This document shows, piece by piece, positions 8,009 through 17,039 of a DNA stretch of 64,000 nt. Position numbers and translations under genes: made by a program. The notes under the pieces are model-generated. The model had not been told where the DNA came from. It saw only the letters and a program-made list of their open reading frames with translations, and did no database searches. Position 1 is the stretch's first letter; the number at the start of each line of letters is the position of its first letter. Source of the stretch: Eubacterium multiforme (GTDB taxonomy: Bacteria > Bacillota > Clostridia > Clostridiales > Clostridiaceae); assembly GCF_030813415.1 (NCBI RefSeq), contig NZ_JAUSUF010000003.1, positions 124,001 to 188,000 of the forward strand, in the 5' to 3' direction.

Positions 8009-9673
8009 ATGAAGAAATTTAGGATTGGATCATTTGATTTTTGGCAAAAATTTGGTAAGGCTTTATTGGTAGTTGTTGCAGTTATGCCAGCTGCCGGCCT
8101 TATGATTTCAATAGGAAAACTTATAGGAATATATGTAGATGTAGATTTTGTAAAAACTATTGCAAGAGTTATGGAGGATATAGGTTGGGCAATAATTGGT
8201 AATCTTAATTTACTATTTGCAGTAGCAATTGGTGGTTCTTGGGCAAAGGAACGTGCTGGAGGAGCATTTGCAGGGGCTTTAGCATTTGTACTTACTAATA
8301 GAATAACAGGAGTAATATTTGGAGTAACAGCAGAAATGCTAAGTAAAACTTCAACTGCTACAGTTCATTCACTTACTGGACAAACACTTTTAGCTAAGGA
8401 TTACTTTATATCAGTTCTTGGAGCACCAGCATTAAATATGGGTGTATTTATTGGTATTATTTCAGGATTTTTAGGAGCAGCTTTATATAATAAGTATTAT
8501 AATTTTAATAAGTTACCAAATGCATTAGCATTTTTCAATGGTAAACGTTTTGTACCTTTTGTAGTTATAATAGGTTCAACAATTACTGCAATAATATTAG
8601 CTATTATATGGCCATTTATACAATATGGATTAAATTCTTTTGGTCAATGGATTGCAACATCTAAAGATTCAGCACCAGTAATAGCACCATTTTTATATGG
8701 AACATTAGAACGTTTATTATTACCATTTGGATTACACCATATGTTAACTGTACCTATAAACTATACAGAACTTGGTGGAGTATATCACGTACTTACAGGA
8801 CCTACAGCAGGTTCAGTAGTTGCAGGACAAGATCCATTATGGCTTGCATGGATTACTGATTTAAATAATTTAAAACAAGCTGGAGATATGGCACAATACA
8901 ACCACTTATTAGCAACTGTTACACCAGCACGTTTTAAAGCAGGACAAGTAATTTTATCAAGTGCATCTCTTATTGGGATTGCCTTTGCAATGTATAGAAA
9001 TGTTGACCCAGACAAAAAGAAAAAGTACAAATCAGTATTTTTCTCAGCTGCAATTGCAGTATTTTTAACTGGAGTAACAGAACCTTTAGAATTTATGTTT
9101 ATGTTTATATCACCAATTTTATATGGAGTATATGCTGTTATAACAGGTATAGGTTTTGCATTAGCAGATTTACTTAATTTAAGAGTACATGCCTTTGGAT
9201 TTATTGAATTACTTACTCGTTCACCATTACTAGTAAATGCAGGTTTAACTGGAGATTTAATAAACTTTGTTATAGTTGCGATAATATTCTTCTTTGTAAA
9301 CTTTGGAGTATTTACTTTCTTAATAAAGAAATTCAATATAGCAACTCCAGGACGTGCAGGAAATTACATAGATAGTGAAGATAGTAATGATAATGGAAAT
9401 ACTGAAAGCAGTAAAAATAATAATGCCTCAAATGATAAAATTGCAGAAAGAGCAATTGAATTATTAGGAGGAAAAGATAATATAGCAGATGTAGATGCTT
9501 GTATGACTCGTCTTCGTGTTACTGTTAAAGACTTAAGTTTAGTTGGAGATGAAAAGGCATGGAGAGAAAATGGAGCTCTTGGATTAATAGTGAAGGATAA
9601 AGGGGTACAAGCTGTTTATGGACCAAAGGCTGATATATTAAAGTCTAATGTTCAAGATATTTTAGGAGTTTAG
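8009..9673 (+). CDS. PTS EIIBC, maltose/glucose type (MalT/MalX-like)
   Basis: The membrane permease domain (EIIC, about residues 15-440) carries the glucose-family GLHHMLTVP-like motif (FGLHHMLTVPINY). An Asp/Asn-rich linker leads to EIIB at the C-terminus, with phospho-acceptor Cys498 in DVDACMTRL. The length is 554 residues. No EIIA domain is fused, so a separate glucose-type EIIA must supply phosphate. GGAGG (7994-7998) supports the ATG at 8009, because the ATG at 8004 meets a stop at once. Position between a maltase-like GH13 and a MapP-like phosphatase suggests maltose as substrate, delivered as maltose 6'-phosphate. Confidence 0.88.
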   Translation: MKKFRIGSFDFWQKFGKALLVVVAVMPAAGLMISIGKLIGIYVDVDFVKTIARVMEDIGWAIIGNLNLLFAVAIGGSWAKERAGGAFAGALAFVLTNRITGVIFGVTAEMLSKTSTATVHSLTGQTLLAKDYFISVLGAPALNMGVFIGIISGFLGAALYNKYYNFNKLPNALAFFNGKRFVPFVVIIGSTITAIILAIIWPFIQYGLNSFGQWIATSKDSAPVIAPFLYGTLERLLLPFGLHHMLTVPINYTELGGVYHVLTGPTAGSVVAGQDPLWLAWITDLNNLKQAGDMAQYNHLLATVTPARFKAGQVILSSASLIGIAFAMYRNVDPDKKKKYKSVFFSAAIAVFLTGVTEPLEFMFMFISPILYGVYAVITGIGFALADLLNLRVHAFGFIELLTRSPLLVNAGLTGDLINFVIVAIIFFFVNFGVFTFLIKKFNIATPGRAGNYIDSEDSNDNGNTESSKNNNASNDKIAERAIELLGGKDNIADVDACMTRLRVTVKDLSLVGDEKAWRENGALGLIVKDKGVQAVYGPKADILKSNVQDILGV

Positions 9674-9677
9674 AAAA

Positions 9678-10472
9678 ATGAAATTACTTACATTAAACTG
9701 TCATTCATGGCAAGAGGATAATCAATTAGATAAAATAAAATATTTAGCAAAAACTATAGTAAAAAATAATTATGATGTAATAGCACTACAGGAAGTTAGT
9801 CAGAGTATAGACTCAAAAATAGTATTTGATAATATAAAGGAAGACAATTATGCTTTAGTTTTAATTAATGAAATAAAAAATCTTGGTGGATTTAATTATA
9901 ACTTTTCATGGGACTTTTCTCATATAGGATATGGGAAATATGAAGAGGGATTAGCAATACTTTCAAAACATGAAATTATAAATAAGGAAAGTTTCTTTAT
10001 TTCAAAAAGTAAGGATATAAATTTTTGGAAAACAAGAAAGATAGTAAAGGGAACAATAAAATACAACAATGAAAATATAGATATTTATTCCTGTCACCTA
10101 GGTTGGTGGAATGATAAAGAGGAAGATTTTATTTATCAAGGAAAAAATTTATATAAGAAAATATGTGAAAGTAATAATTTAGCCTTTGTTATGGGAGATT
10201 TTAACAATGATGCTTTAGTAAGAAATGAAGGATATGATTTTATAAAGGATATGGGTCTTTATGATACCTATAATTTAGCTGCTAAAAAGGGATCAGAATA
10301 CACAGTTACAGAAAAAATTGATGGCTGGGAAGAAAACAAAGAAAAGATGAGATTAGATATAATTTTTACAAATAAGTTATTAGATGTTTCAAGGAGTTCA
10401 GTTATATTTAATGGAGTTAATGAAGCCATTGTATCAGATCATTATGGAGTAGAAATAATAGTAGAGCATTAA
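9678..10472 (+). CDS. Endonuclease/exonuclease/phosphatase-fold protein, candidate maltose 6'-phosphate phosphatase
   Basis: The 264-residue protein has every core motif of the EEP metal-dependent phosphoesterase fold: LLTLNCHSW, IALQEV, CHLGWW, MGDFNND and SDHYGVE. It has no signal peptide, so it acts inside the cell. It begins 4 bp after the PTS gene, using the AGGAG inside the end of that gene, so the two are translationally coupled. Enterococcus faecalis MapP, which dephosphorylates maltose 6'-phosphate after PTS uptake, belongs to this type and has similar neighbours (remembered knowledge). That gives the best guess here. A sphingomyelinase-like or general phosphodiesterase role is less likely for an unsecreted protein. 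Confidence 0.78.
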   Translation: MKLLTLNCHSWQEDNQLDKIKYLAKTIVKNNYDVIALQEVSQSIDSKIVFDNIKEDNYALVLINEIKNLGGFNYNFSWDFSHIGYGKYEEGLAILSKHEIINKESFFISKSKDINFWKTRKIVKGTIKYNNENIDIYSCHLGWWNDKEEDFIYQGKNLYKKICESNNLAFVMGDFNNDALVRNEGYDFIKDMGLYDTYNLAAKKGSEYTVTEKIDGWEENKEKMRLDIIFTNKLLDVSRSSVIFNGVNEAIVSDHYGVEIIVEH

Positions 10473-10515
10473 AGTAATTTGCATAATAATATTAATTAAA
10501 GTGGATAAGTTAATT

Positions 10516-10560
10516 TAAACTGCTTCATGCCAAATAGGGTAGGAAGCAGTTTAGTTTTTG
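10516..10560 (+). terminator. Terminator of the maltose-type operon
   Basis: TAAACTGCTTC (10516-10526) pairs with GAAGCAGTTTA (10543-10553), followed by GTTTTTG. Confidence 0.8.
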
Positions 10561-10608
10561 TCTACTTTAATTTTGCATAAATTTATTGTATATAATATTA
10601 TAAAAATT

Positions 10609-11079
10609 TTAAATTATTTCTAAAAGGATAAGATAATCTCCTATAAAATAGCCATTAACTCTTTTATTTAAATATGGATTTAAGTCATTCATATTAAATT
10701 TATCTGCTATATAAATTTTTGTATCATTAACAAAATAATTTATTTTACTTCCTTTATTATTACTATTTCTTTTAGCTTCTAATGTACCATTAATTATTTT
10801 ATATCTATATGAAGATTTTTCTGCTTTTCTTAAATTAAAAAATTCCTTAATAGAATCAAAAAATAAAAATAAAGCTACAAGTATACACATTAAAACCATC
10901 ATATTAAAAATGCCAGTTCCTAAAACTTTATTTATAAATAGTCCAAAGCAAAAAATTAAAATTGCAATGTATAAACAACTATTTAGTATACTTTTATGTT
11001 TTCTATTATTTATATATTCATCAATAATTTTTTTTATATTTTGGGGAGATCTTGTATCTTTTTTAGTTAAAATAACCAT
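10609..11079 (-). CDS. Two-helix membrane protein of unknown function, 156 aa
   Basis: I do not recognise a family with certainty. Two adjacent hydrophobic segments lie near residues 32-52 and 56-75 (LNSCLYIAILIFCFGLFINK, then a Met/Leu/Phe-rich stretch). A basic cytoplasmic-type region follows, then a C-terminal domain of predicted beta strands. The layout recalls YcxB-like membrane proteins. AAGGAGGA lies 7 bases upstream of the ATG on the minus strand. It is transcribed away from the ABC transporter operon, with which it shares a 150-bp intergenic region. Confidence 0.65.
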   Translation of the reverse strand: MVILTKKDTRSPQNIKKIIDEYINNRKHKSILNSCLYIAILIFCFGLFINKVLGTGIFNMMVLMCILVALFLFFDSIKEFFNLRKAEKSSYRYKIINGTLEAKRNSNNKGSKINYFVNDTKIYIADKFNMNDLNPYLNKRVNGYFIGDYLILLEII

Positions 11080-11233
11080 AGAATATCCTCCTTAAATTTA
11101 TATAAAAATTATATCATAAAATAATAAAGCTATATTTTAAAATAACTAATAAATACATCAACTATGTTTTATATGTGGTATTATAAATAAAAGAAATAAA
11201 AATAAAATGGTTTATGTTTGGGGTGAGAAAATA

Positions 11234-13744
11234 TTGAGAATATTGTTTACATATTTATTTAAAAATATATGGGAAAAGAAATTAAGAAGTATATTAATAT
11301 TACTTGCAGTTGCAATAACTACTGCAATGACCTTTGCATCCTTTGGAACTTCAGATAACTTTAAGGAAATGGTAACTAATAAAAATAAAGCAGAGTTTGG
11401 GAATGCAAATATAATAATAACTCCAAAGGAAAGTTCTAATGATCCTTTTATAGATAAGAAAGTATTAAATAAAAATTTTAAAGATAATGAAAAGGTTTAT
11501 ATATATAATGGAGTTGGTCTATTTAAAGATAAGGGTAAGTCATTAAAGGTTAATATATTAGCAGTTGATAGTATAAAAAATCTTCAAAGTATAAACCCCA
11601 TTGATTTTTATGAAAAAGATAAAAATGAAGATAATATAAGTAAAAATAAAGTTATAGTTTCAGAAAAATTTATTAAAGATTTCAATTTGAAAAAGGGAAA
11701 TGATTTTAAAGTAAAAAGTGAAGGAAAAAATTTAAAATTAAAAATAGAAGAGGTGTCCCTTCCATCAGGTTTTTTTACAGAGAAACCAGGAGAAATTACA
11801 ATTGTAATGAGTAATAGTGGGTTATCTAAAATGTTAGATAGGAAAGAGCTATTAACTTCAGCATTAATTAAAACAAATAAAAGTGTAAAGGACTTAAGGA
11901 AAGGTAATTTAAAAGATTATTTAATAAAAGAAACTTTAAGTAAAGATTCATTAGATAATATGGTTAAACAATTTACAATACCATTTTACGTAATGCTTTC
12001 AGTTGTAATATTAATGGCTGCATTTATAATTTACTCATCCTTTAAGGTTACTATAATAGAAAGAATGGGAGTTATAGGAACCTTTAGAAGTGTTGGAGCA
12101 ACTAAGTTAGAAACAGATTTTCTTATAGTACTTGAAAGTTTAATATATGGAGTAATTGGATGTTTAATTGGAACAGGACTTGGATTCCCAATATTATATT
12201 TACTATCTGATAGTGCTAATCAATTTAAGGATTTTGGAATAAACACAACAGTAAATTTTGACTTGAAAAATTTAATAATGGCATACTGCATATCACTAGC
12301 ATTATGTTTAGTAAGTTCTCTTATTCCAATATTAAGTGTTTCAAAGTTTTCTGTAAAAGAAATAATATTAGGAGAGTATTCAGTAAGTAATAAGGAACAT
12401 CCTCTATTATGGATTATTGGATTTATACTTATAATTTGGCCATTTATTTATATAAATAAATTTGAGAATACTGGAAGTTTTTTAATAAGTATTGGCTGTG
12501 CTTTTTCAGTATTAATTGGAATGGTTATGATTATACCTATAATATTTAAAGTTTTATCAAAAGTATTACAGGGTGTTTATAAATTACTATTTGGAAATGT
12601 TGGAGTTTTAGCTTTAAAAAATATTTCTACTTCAAAAAACTTAATGAATAATGGTGTTTTAATATGTACCGCTTTAGCTGCAGTTACTGCTATATATGTA
12701 GCTTCATATAGTGTAAAGAGTTTAATAACAAATTCTTATTCTGGAGAAGATTATGAAGTTTCTATATCAGGTCTTTCAAAAACTAATTATGAAAATATTT
12801 TAAGTGAATTAAAAGATCTAAAGGGAAAAGAAGTTAAAAGCTATGAGAAAATATATAGTGAACATAACGTGGAAATTAAAGGTAATAAAACTCATATAGG
12901 AGTGCTTAAAGGGTTTAATCCTAAAAAATATAATGAGTACTTTAGCGGTGAAAAAATATTTAATAGTAATTCAGATTCTAATAAGGAAATTTTGAATAAG
13001 TTAAGTGATGGGAAATATATCATTTTAGCTGATATATATAATAAAAAATATAAATTTAAAAGTGGTGACAAAATAAATATTATAATTGATGGTAAAAGTT
13101 ATGAATACAAGATAGTTGGATTTTTAGCATCTCCAATAAGTGCTAATAAAAGAAATTGTTTAATTAGTGAAAAAAACTTTAAGAAAGATTTTAATAGAAG
13201 GGTTCCAAATGAGATTTTAGTTAAAGGAAATAAAATTTCACAATCTGCACTAGATAAAAAATTAAAGAAAAAACTTGAAGATTACGGTGTAGCAATAAAA
13301 ACAAAAAAACAATTAGAAGATACAGAACTTAAAAATAATGGAGGACTTATGAGTTCTTTAGAAAGTTTTTCAATAATGGCATTAGTGATAGGTTCTCTTG
13401 GAATAATGAACAACTTAATGGTAAGCTTTATGCAAAGGAAAAAGGAACTTGCAGTATTAGCATCAGTTGGAATGAGTAAATTACAAAGAAACGGTATGAT
13501 ATTTATTGAAGGAATGACAATAGGGATTTTTGGTAGCATACTTGGAGTTATTACAGGGGTAGCTATATGTAGATTTGTGCCAGAGATAACCTTATCTTTA
13601 GATAGTTATTTAAAAATAATAATTCCATATAAGGAGCTTATAGGTTTATGCTTATTTGGAATTATACTTATGCTTTTTGCATCCCTTGCCCCAGTATTTA
13701 AAGCTTCAAAAATATCAGTAGTTAAAGAAATAAAGTATGAGTAA
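11234..13744 (+). CDS. ABC transporter permease, FtsX/MacB type
   Basis: The frame is open from an ATG at 11207 that has no ribosome binding site. GGGGTGA (11220-11226) is correctly spaced for TTG at 11234, giving 836 residues. The first helix (about residues 15-38) is followed by a large extracytoplasmic domain, then three helices of a first FtsX domain (about 250-385). After two further helices and a second extracytoplasmic region comes a final FtsX domain (about 700-830). This duplicated-FtsX plan is that of DUF214/LolCE-like exporters, which move lipoproteins, peptides or antibiotics or act mechanically on the envelope. The cargo is unknown. It pairs with the ATPase just downstream. Confidence 0.85.
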   Translation: MRILFTYLFKNIWEKKLRSILILLAVAITTAMTFASFGTSDNFKEMVTNKNKAEFGNANIIITPKESSNDPFIDKKVLNKNFKDNEKVYIYNGVGLFKDKGKSLKVNILAVDSIKNLQSINPIDFYEKDKNEDNISKNKVIVSEKFIKDFNLKKGNDFKVKSEGKNLKLKIEEVSLPSGFFTEKPGEITIVMSNSGLSKMLDRKELLTSALIKTNKSVKDLRKGNLKDYLIKETLSKDSLDNMVKQFTIPFYVMLSVVILMAAFIIYSSFKVTIIERMGVIGTFRSVGATKLETDFLIVLESLIYGVIGCLIGTGLGFPILYLLSDSANQFKDFGINTTVNFDLKNLIMAYCISLALCLVSSLIPILSVSKFSVKEIILGEYSVSNKEHPLLWIIGFILIIWPFIYINKFENTGSFLISIGCAFSVLIGMVMIIPIIFKVLSKVLQGVYKLLFGNVGVLALKNISTSKNLMNNGVLICTALAAVTAIYVASYSVKSLITNSYSGEDYEVSISGLSKTNYENILSELKDLKGKEVKSYEKIYSEHNVEIKGNKTHIGVLKGFNPKKYNEYFSGEKIFNSNSDSNKEILNKLSDGKYIILADIYNKKYKFKSGDKINIIIDGKSYEYKIVGFLASPISANKRNCLISEKNFKKDFNRRVPNEILVKGNKISQSALDKKLKKKLEDYGVAIKTKKQLEDTELKNNGGLMSSLESFSIMALVIGSLGIMNNLMVSFMQRKKELAVLASVGMSKLQRNGMIFIEGMTIGIFGSILGVITGVAICRFVPEITLSLDSYLKIIIPYKELIGLCLFGIILMLFASLAPVFKASKISVVKEIKYE

Positions 13745-13757
13745 AAGGGTGAAGTTT

Positions 13758-14444
13758 ATGGAGAGGATAATTGAAACTAAAAATTTGTGTAAAAGTTTTA
13801 AAGTTGGCAATGAAAAAATTGATATATTAAAAAATATAAATTTAGAGGTAAAAAAAGGTGAATTCGTATCAATAATGGGCCCTTCTGGATGTGGGAAGAG
13901 TACATTATTATATTTACTTGGAGGATTAGATTCTCCAAGTAGTGGAGAAGTGCTTTTAAATGGTAAAAATCTTAATAAGCTTAATGATAGAGAAATGAGT
14001 AAACTTAGAAGAAAGGATTTTGGGTTTGTATTTCAATTTTATAATTTAGTTCAAAATCTTACTGTTGAAGATAATATTCTTCTTCCAATAGCATTAGATG
14101 GTGGAAGGTTAAAGGATCATAAAAAGGATTTGGACGAAATTTTAGATATAATAGAATTATCTAATAAAAGAAAAGTAACTCCAAGGGAACTTTCAGGTGG
14201 ACAGCAACAAAGGGTTGCAATAGCTAGAGCTTTAATAAATAAACCAGAAATAATTTTGGCAGATGAACCTATAGGAAATTTAGATTCAAAAACAGGAACT
14301 GAAATAATGAAATTATTTCAAAGAATAAATGTGGAAAGAGGAATGTCTATAGTAAATGTTACTCACTCAAAGGAATCAGCAGATTATGGAACCCATATTA
14401 TTCTTTTAAAAGATGGTGAAGTAGTTTCTAAGGAATTAGTATAA
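13758..14444 (+). CDS. ABC transporter ATP-binding protein, MacB/LolD type
   Basis: This is a 228-residue ATPase with Walker A GPSGCGKST (41-49), Q-loop VFQFYNLV, signature LSGGQQQR, Walker B IILADEP and switch His in NVTHSKES. An ATG at 13737 lies inside the permease gene, but the GGGTGAAG before 13758 makes that ATG the better start, and the core then begins as usual (MERIIETKNL). It follows the permease with a 13-bp gap, so the two form one exporter. No regulator is adjacent. Confidence 0.92.
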   Translation: MERIIETKNLCKSFKVGNEKIDILKNINLEVKKGEFVSIMGPSGCGKSTLLYLLGGLDSPSSGEVLLNGKNLNKLNDREMSKLRRKDFGFVFQFYNLVQNLTVEDNILLPIALDGGRLKDHKKDLDEILDIIELSNKRKVTPRELSGGQQQRVAIARALINKPEIILADEPIGNLDSKTGTEIMKLFQRINVERGMSIVNVTHSKESADYGTHIILLKDGEVVSKELV

Positions 14445-14491
14445 GTTTATATATTTTTTCTCAAGTTACAATTACAGAAATTAAAATTTTG

Positions 14492-14648
14492 GCTATATTT
14501 TAAAATAGTGCTGATTTTAGATATAAATTTAAGATTACATTAATAAGCAATTAGAGTTTTATTATTTTTAAATATATAATAGAAACTCTTTGCAAAATTA
14601 AGGAAGTCTTAAAGGTTGTCTAAAATCAACACTTAACTAAAATATAGC
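14492..14648. mobile_element. MITE-like element, 157 bp, with imperfect terminal inverted repeats
   Basis: The left end GCTATATTTTAAAATAGTG and the right end read in reverse, GCTATATTTTAGTTAAGTG, continue into matching TGATTTTAGA blocks, giving imperfect repeats of about 32 bp. An inner pair (AGAGTTT near 14553 and GAAACTCT near 14582) makes the whole unit a long imperfect hairpin. It has no ORF. It fills the gap between the convergent ABC and pyruvate-kinase-like genes. Related copies lie at 24282, 34665 and 61062. Confidence 0.7.
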
Positions 14649-14655
14649 TTTAATT

Positions 14656-16065
14656 TTAAATATTAACAATTTCTAAAGTATCACTTTTCCAAGCAAATGT
14701 TTTATCTGCTGTAAGAACTAAAATAGTATCATATTTTTTTGCAAAACCTTTATTTAATGCTAGGTTTCTAGCCTCTTCCATAAAGGTTTCTTTACTTTCA
14801 AAATCAGTATATACAAAAGGAATTACCCCAAATTCAAGTCCAAAACTTCTAGCAACATTTTTATTGTTTGTTACAGCTATAATAGGGGCCTTTGGTCTAT
14901 ATTTTGAAATATATTTTGGAAGTCTTCCATCAACTGTACCAATAATAATAGCTTTTATAGGAAACTTATTTGATATTTCAGCAACAGAAGAGGCCATTAA
15001 ATTATCATAGTCTGAAATGTTATTAGAGAAGGGTTTAATGTATTTAGCAAAGTTCATGTGGTTTTCACTGTCACATAAAATTTTCCTAAGAGTTGTTAAT
15101 GTTTCCAATGGGTAATCTCCAATGGCTGTAGTACGAGTTAACATTATTGCATCAGCTCCATCTAAAGCTGCATTAAATACATCACTAGATTCTGCCCTTG
15201 TAGGTCTTGGAAAATAAGCCATTGAACTTAAAACTTGAGTTGATACTATAGAAACTTTATTTCTTATATTGCATTTTTTAATTATTTCCTTTTGTATAAA
15301 AGGAATCCTTTCTACAGGCATATCAATACCAAGTTCCCCTCTTGAAATAATTACTCCATAGGAGCCATCTAAAATGGAATCTATATTAGTAACACTGTCA
15401 CTATTTTCTATTTCACAAATAAGCTTAGTTTTATTGTTTCCATATTCAAGAATTTTATCTCTATATGCTAGTGCATCAGTGCCATTTTCAACACAGGAAG
15501 CAGAAATAAAATCTAATGATATATTACAGGCAAATTCTATATCATTTTCTATTCTTTTATATATTGATGAAGGATGTTTAAAGTTAGGAATATTTAATTG
15601 TTTATAGGCTGAAATAGTTCCTCCATCAATAACAGTACATTTAATTTCCCTACCTATTATTTCAGTAACTTTAAAGGACATTAATCCATTTTCAATATAT
15701 AGTTTATCGTCAATTTTTAAGTTTTCATGAAGATAAGAAGTAGTAATAGAACATCTAGTATTATCTCCTAATATTTCACTGCCACATAAAAATGAAAATT
15801 CATCACCACTTTTAAGGAAAGCACTTCCATTTATAAATTCATTAGTTCTAATTTTGCAATCTCTTATATCTCCTAGTATAGCTGTAGATGTATTTAATTC
15901 TTCATCTAACTCTCTTATAGAGGATACTAACTTTTCTATTTCATCATAAGAATGATGATAAAAGTTTATTCTTGCTACATTCATTCCTTCCTTAATAAGT
16001 CTTTTTAATTTATTTTTATCTTTAATAGAAGGACCTATAGTAACTATCATTTTTGTCTTTTGCAT
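14656..16065 (-). CDS. Divergent pyruvate kinase homologue, probably with altered or no catalysis
   Basis: The 469-residue protein has the whole pyruvate kinase layout (KTKMIVTIGPS at the start, RPTRAESSDVFNAALDGADA, and a C-terminal regulatory domain), but key positions differ. The usual NFSHG is NFYHH (34-38). The DTKGPEIRT potassium and substrate loop is DIRDCKIRT (66-74). The catalytic lysine in AKIEN is Glu218 (CEIEN). ARGDLG is SRGELG, and GETAKG is RTTAIG. The metal-ligand glutamate of IEN and the Thr of STQ are kept. I place the start at the second ATG, 8 bases after GAGG. It may be a pseudoenzyme, a regulatory paralogue or a decayed copy with an intact frame. Confidence 0.85.
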   Translation of the reverse strand: MQKTKMIVTIGPSIKDKNKLKRLIKEGMNVARINFYHHSYDEIEKLVSSIRELDEELNTSTAILGDIRDCKIRTNEFINGSAFLKSGDEFSFLCGSEILGDNTRCSITTSYLHENLKIDDKLYIENGLMSFKVTEIIGREIKCTVIDGGTISAYKQLNIPNFKHPSSIYKRIENDIEFACNISLDFISASCVENGTDALAYRDKILEYGNNKTKLICEIENSDSVTNIDSILDGSYGVIISRGELGIDMPVERIPFIQKEIIKKCNIRNKVSIVSTQVLSSMAYFPRPTRAESSDVFNAALDGADAIMLTRTTAIGDYPLETLTTLRKILCDSENHMNFAKYIKPFSNNISDYDNLMASSVAEISNKFPIKAIIIGTVDGRLPKYISKYRPKAPIIAVTNNKNVARSFGLEFGVIPFVYTDFESKETFMEEARNLALNKGFAKKYDTILVLTADKTFAWKSDTLEIVNI

Positions 16066-16165
16066 CATTACCACCTCTTCATATATGTTTATATATCTAT
16101 TTTATATCAAAAGATGCATACTATAAATATAATAAAAAAATATAATTTAGGATTAATAAAAATCC

Positions 16166-16187
16166 AATCTTACAAAAGTGTAAGATT
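16166..16187. promoter_or_regulatory. BceR-type operator upstream of the BceAB-like genes
   Basis: AATCTTACA-AAAG-TGTAAGATT has perfect 9-bp arms around 4 bp and contains TTACA-N4-TGTAA, the pattern I recall for BceR-like regulators. It lies about 85 bp before the start codon. A TAGAAT (16228-16233) without a good -35 follows, as expected for an activated promoter. Confidence 0.65.
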
Positions 16188-16271
16188 AATGAAAAGTAAT
16201 TCAATATGATGAAAGAAATTAACATAGTAGAATAAACACATAAGATAAGTAATTGTTAGGAGGAAATTTTA

Positions 16272-17039
16272 ATGAACAATATATTAGAAGTTAAAAATAT
16301 AGAAAAGTATTATGGAAATAAGGACAATGTAACAAAGGCTATTGATGGAATAAGCTTTGATGTAAAAAAGGGGGAGTTCGTAGGAATAATGGGGGCTTCA
16401 GGAAGTGGTAAAACAACCCTTTTAAATTGTATTTCTACAATAGATAATGTAACAACAGGAGAAATTATTTTAGAAGGTGAAGATGAAACAAAATTAAAAG
16501 GAAAGAAATTAGAAAAGTTTAGAAGAGATAAATTAGGATTTATATTTCAAGACTATAATCTTTTAGATACCCTAACTGTTTATGAAAATATAGCATTAGC
16601 TTTAACAATACAAGATAGAAAAGCTAAGGAAGTAGATAAATTAGTTAAGGAAATAGCAAAAAAACTTGGAATTTATGAAATACTAAATAAATATCCATAT
16701 CAAGTATCAGGAGGTCAAAAACAAAGAGTTGCCTCTGCAAGGGCTATAGTTACAAATCCATCTTTAGTTTTAGCAGATGAACCAACAGGTGCTTTAGATT
16801 CTAAATCAGCAAGACAACTTTTAGAAAGTTTTGAAAAAATAAATAAAGAGTTAGAGGCTACTATATTAATGGTAACTCACGATCCATTTACAGCTAGCTA
16901 TGCAGATAGAATTTTATTTATAAAAGACGGAAGAATATTTAATGAAGTTTTAAAGGGAAATGATTCTAGAAAAGATTTCTTCAACAAAATAATTGAAGTT
17001 GTAACTCTTCTAGGAGGTGAAACAAACGATGTATTCTAA
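16272..17039 (+). CDS. BceA-type ABC transporter ATPase
   Basis: This 255-residue ATPase has Walker A GASGSGKT (41-48), signature VSGGQKQR, Walker B LVLADEP and the switch His in MVTHDP. The short C-terminal tail after the core is typical of BceA/VraD-type proteins. AGGAGG precedes the ATG. It overlaps the permease gene by 11 bp. With the following permease and the response regulator/kinase pair, it forms a module that in other Firmicutes both senses and resists peptide antibiotics such as bacitracin or lantibiotics. The peptide here is unknown. Confidence 0.92.
   Translation: MNNILEVKNIEKYYGNKDNVTKAIDGISFDVKKGEFVGIMGASGSGKTTLLNCISTIDNVTTGEIILEGEDETKLKGKKLEKFRRDKLGFIFQDYNLLDTLTVYENIALALTIQDRKAKEVDKLVKEIAKKLGIYEILNKYPYQVSGGQKQRVASARAIVTNPSLVLADEPTGALDSKSARQLLESFEKINKELEATILMVTHDPFTASYADRILFIKDGRIFNEVLKGNDSRKDFFNKIIEVVTLLGGETNDVF

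Noticed and set aside
8785-9336. Long minus-strand frame inside the PTS gene
   Set aside because: It is a mirror of codon usage in the strongly supported EIIBC gene. It has no ribosome binding site and no recognisable motif.
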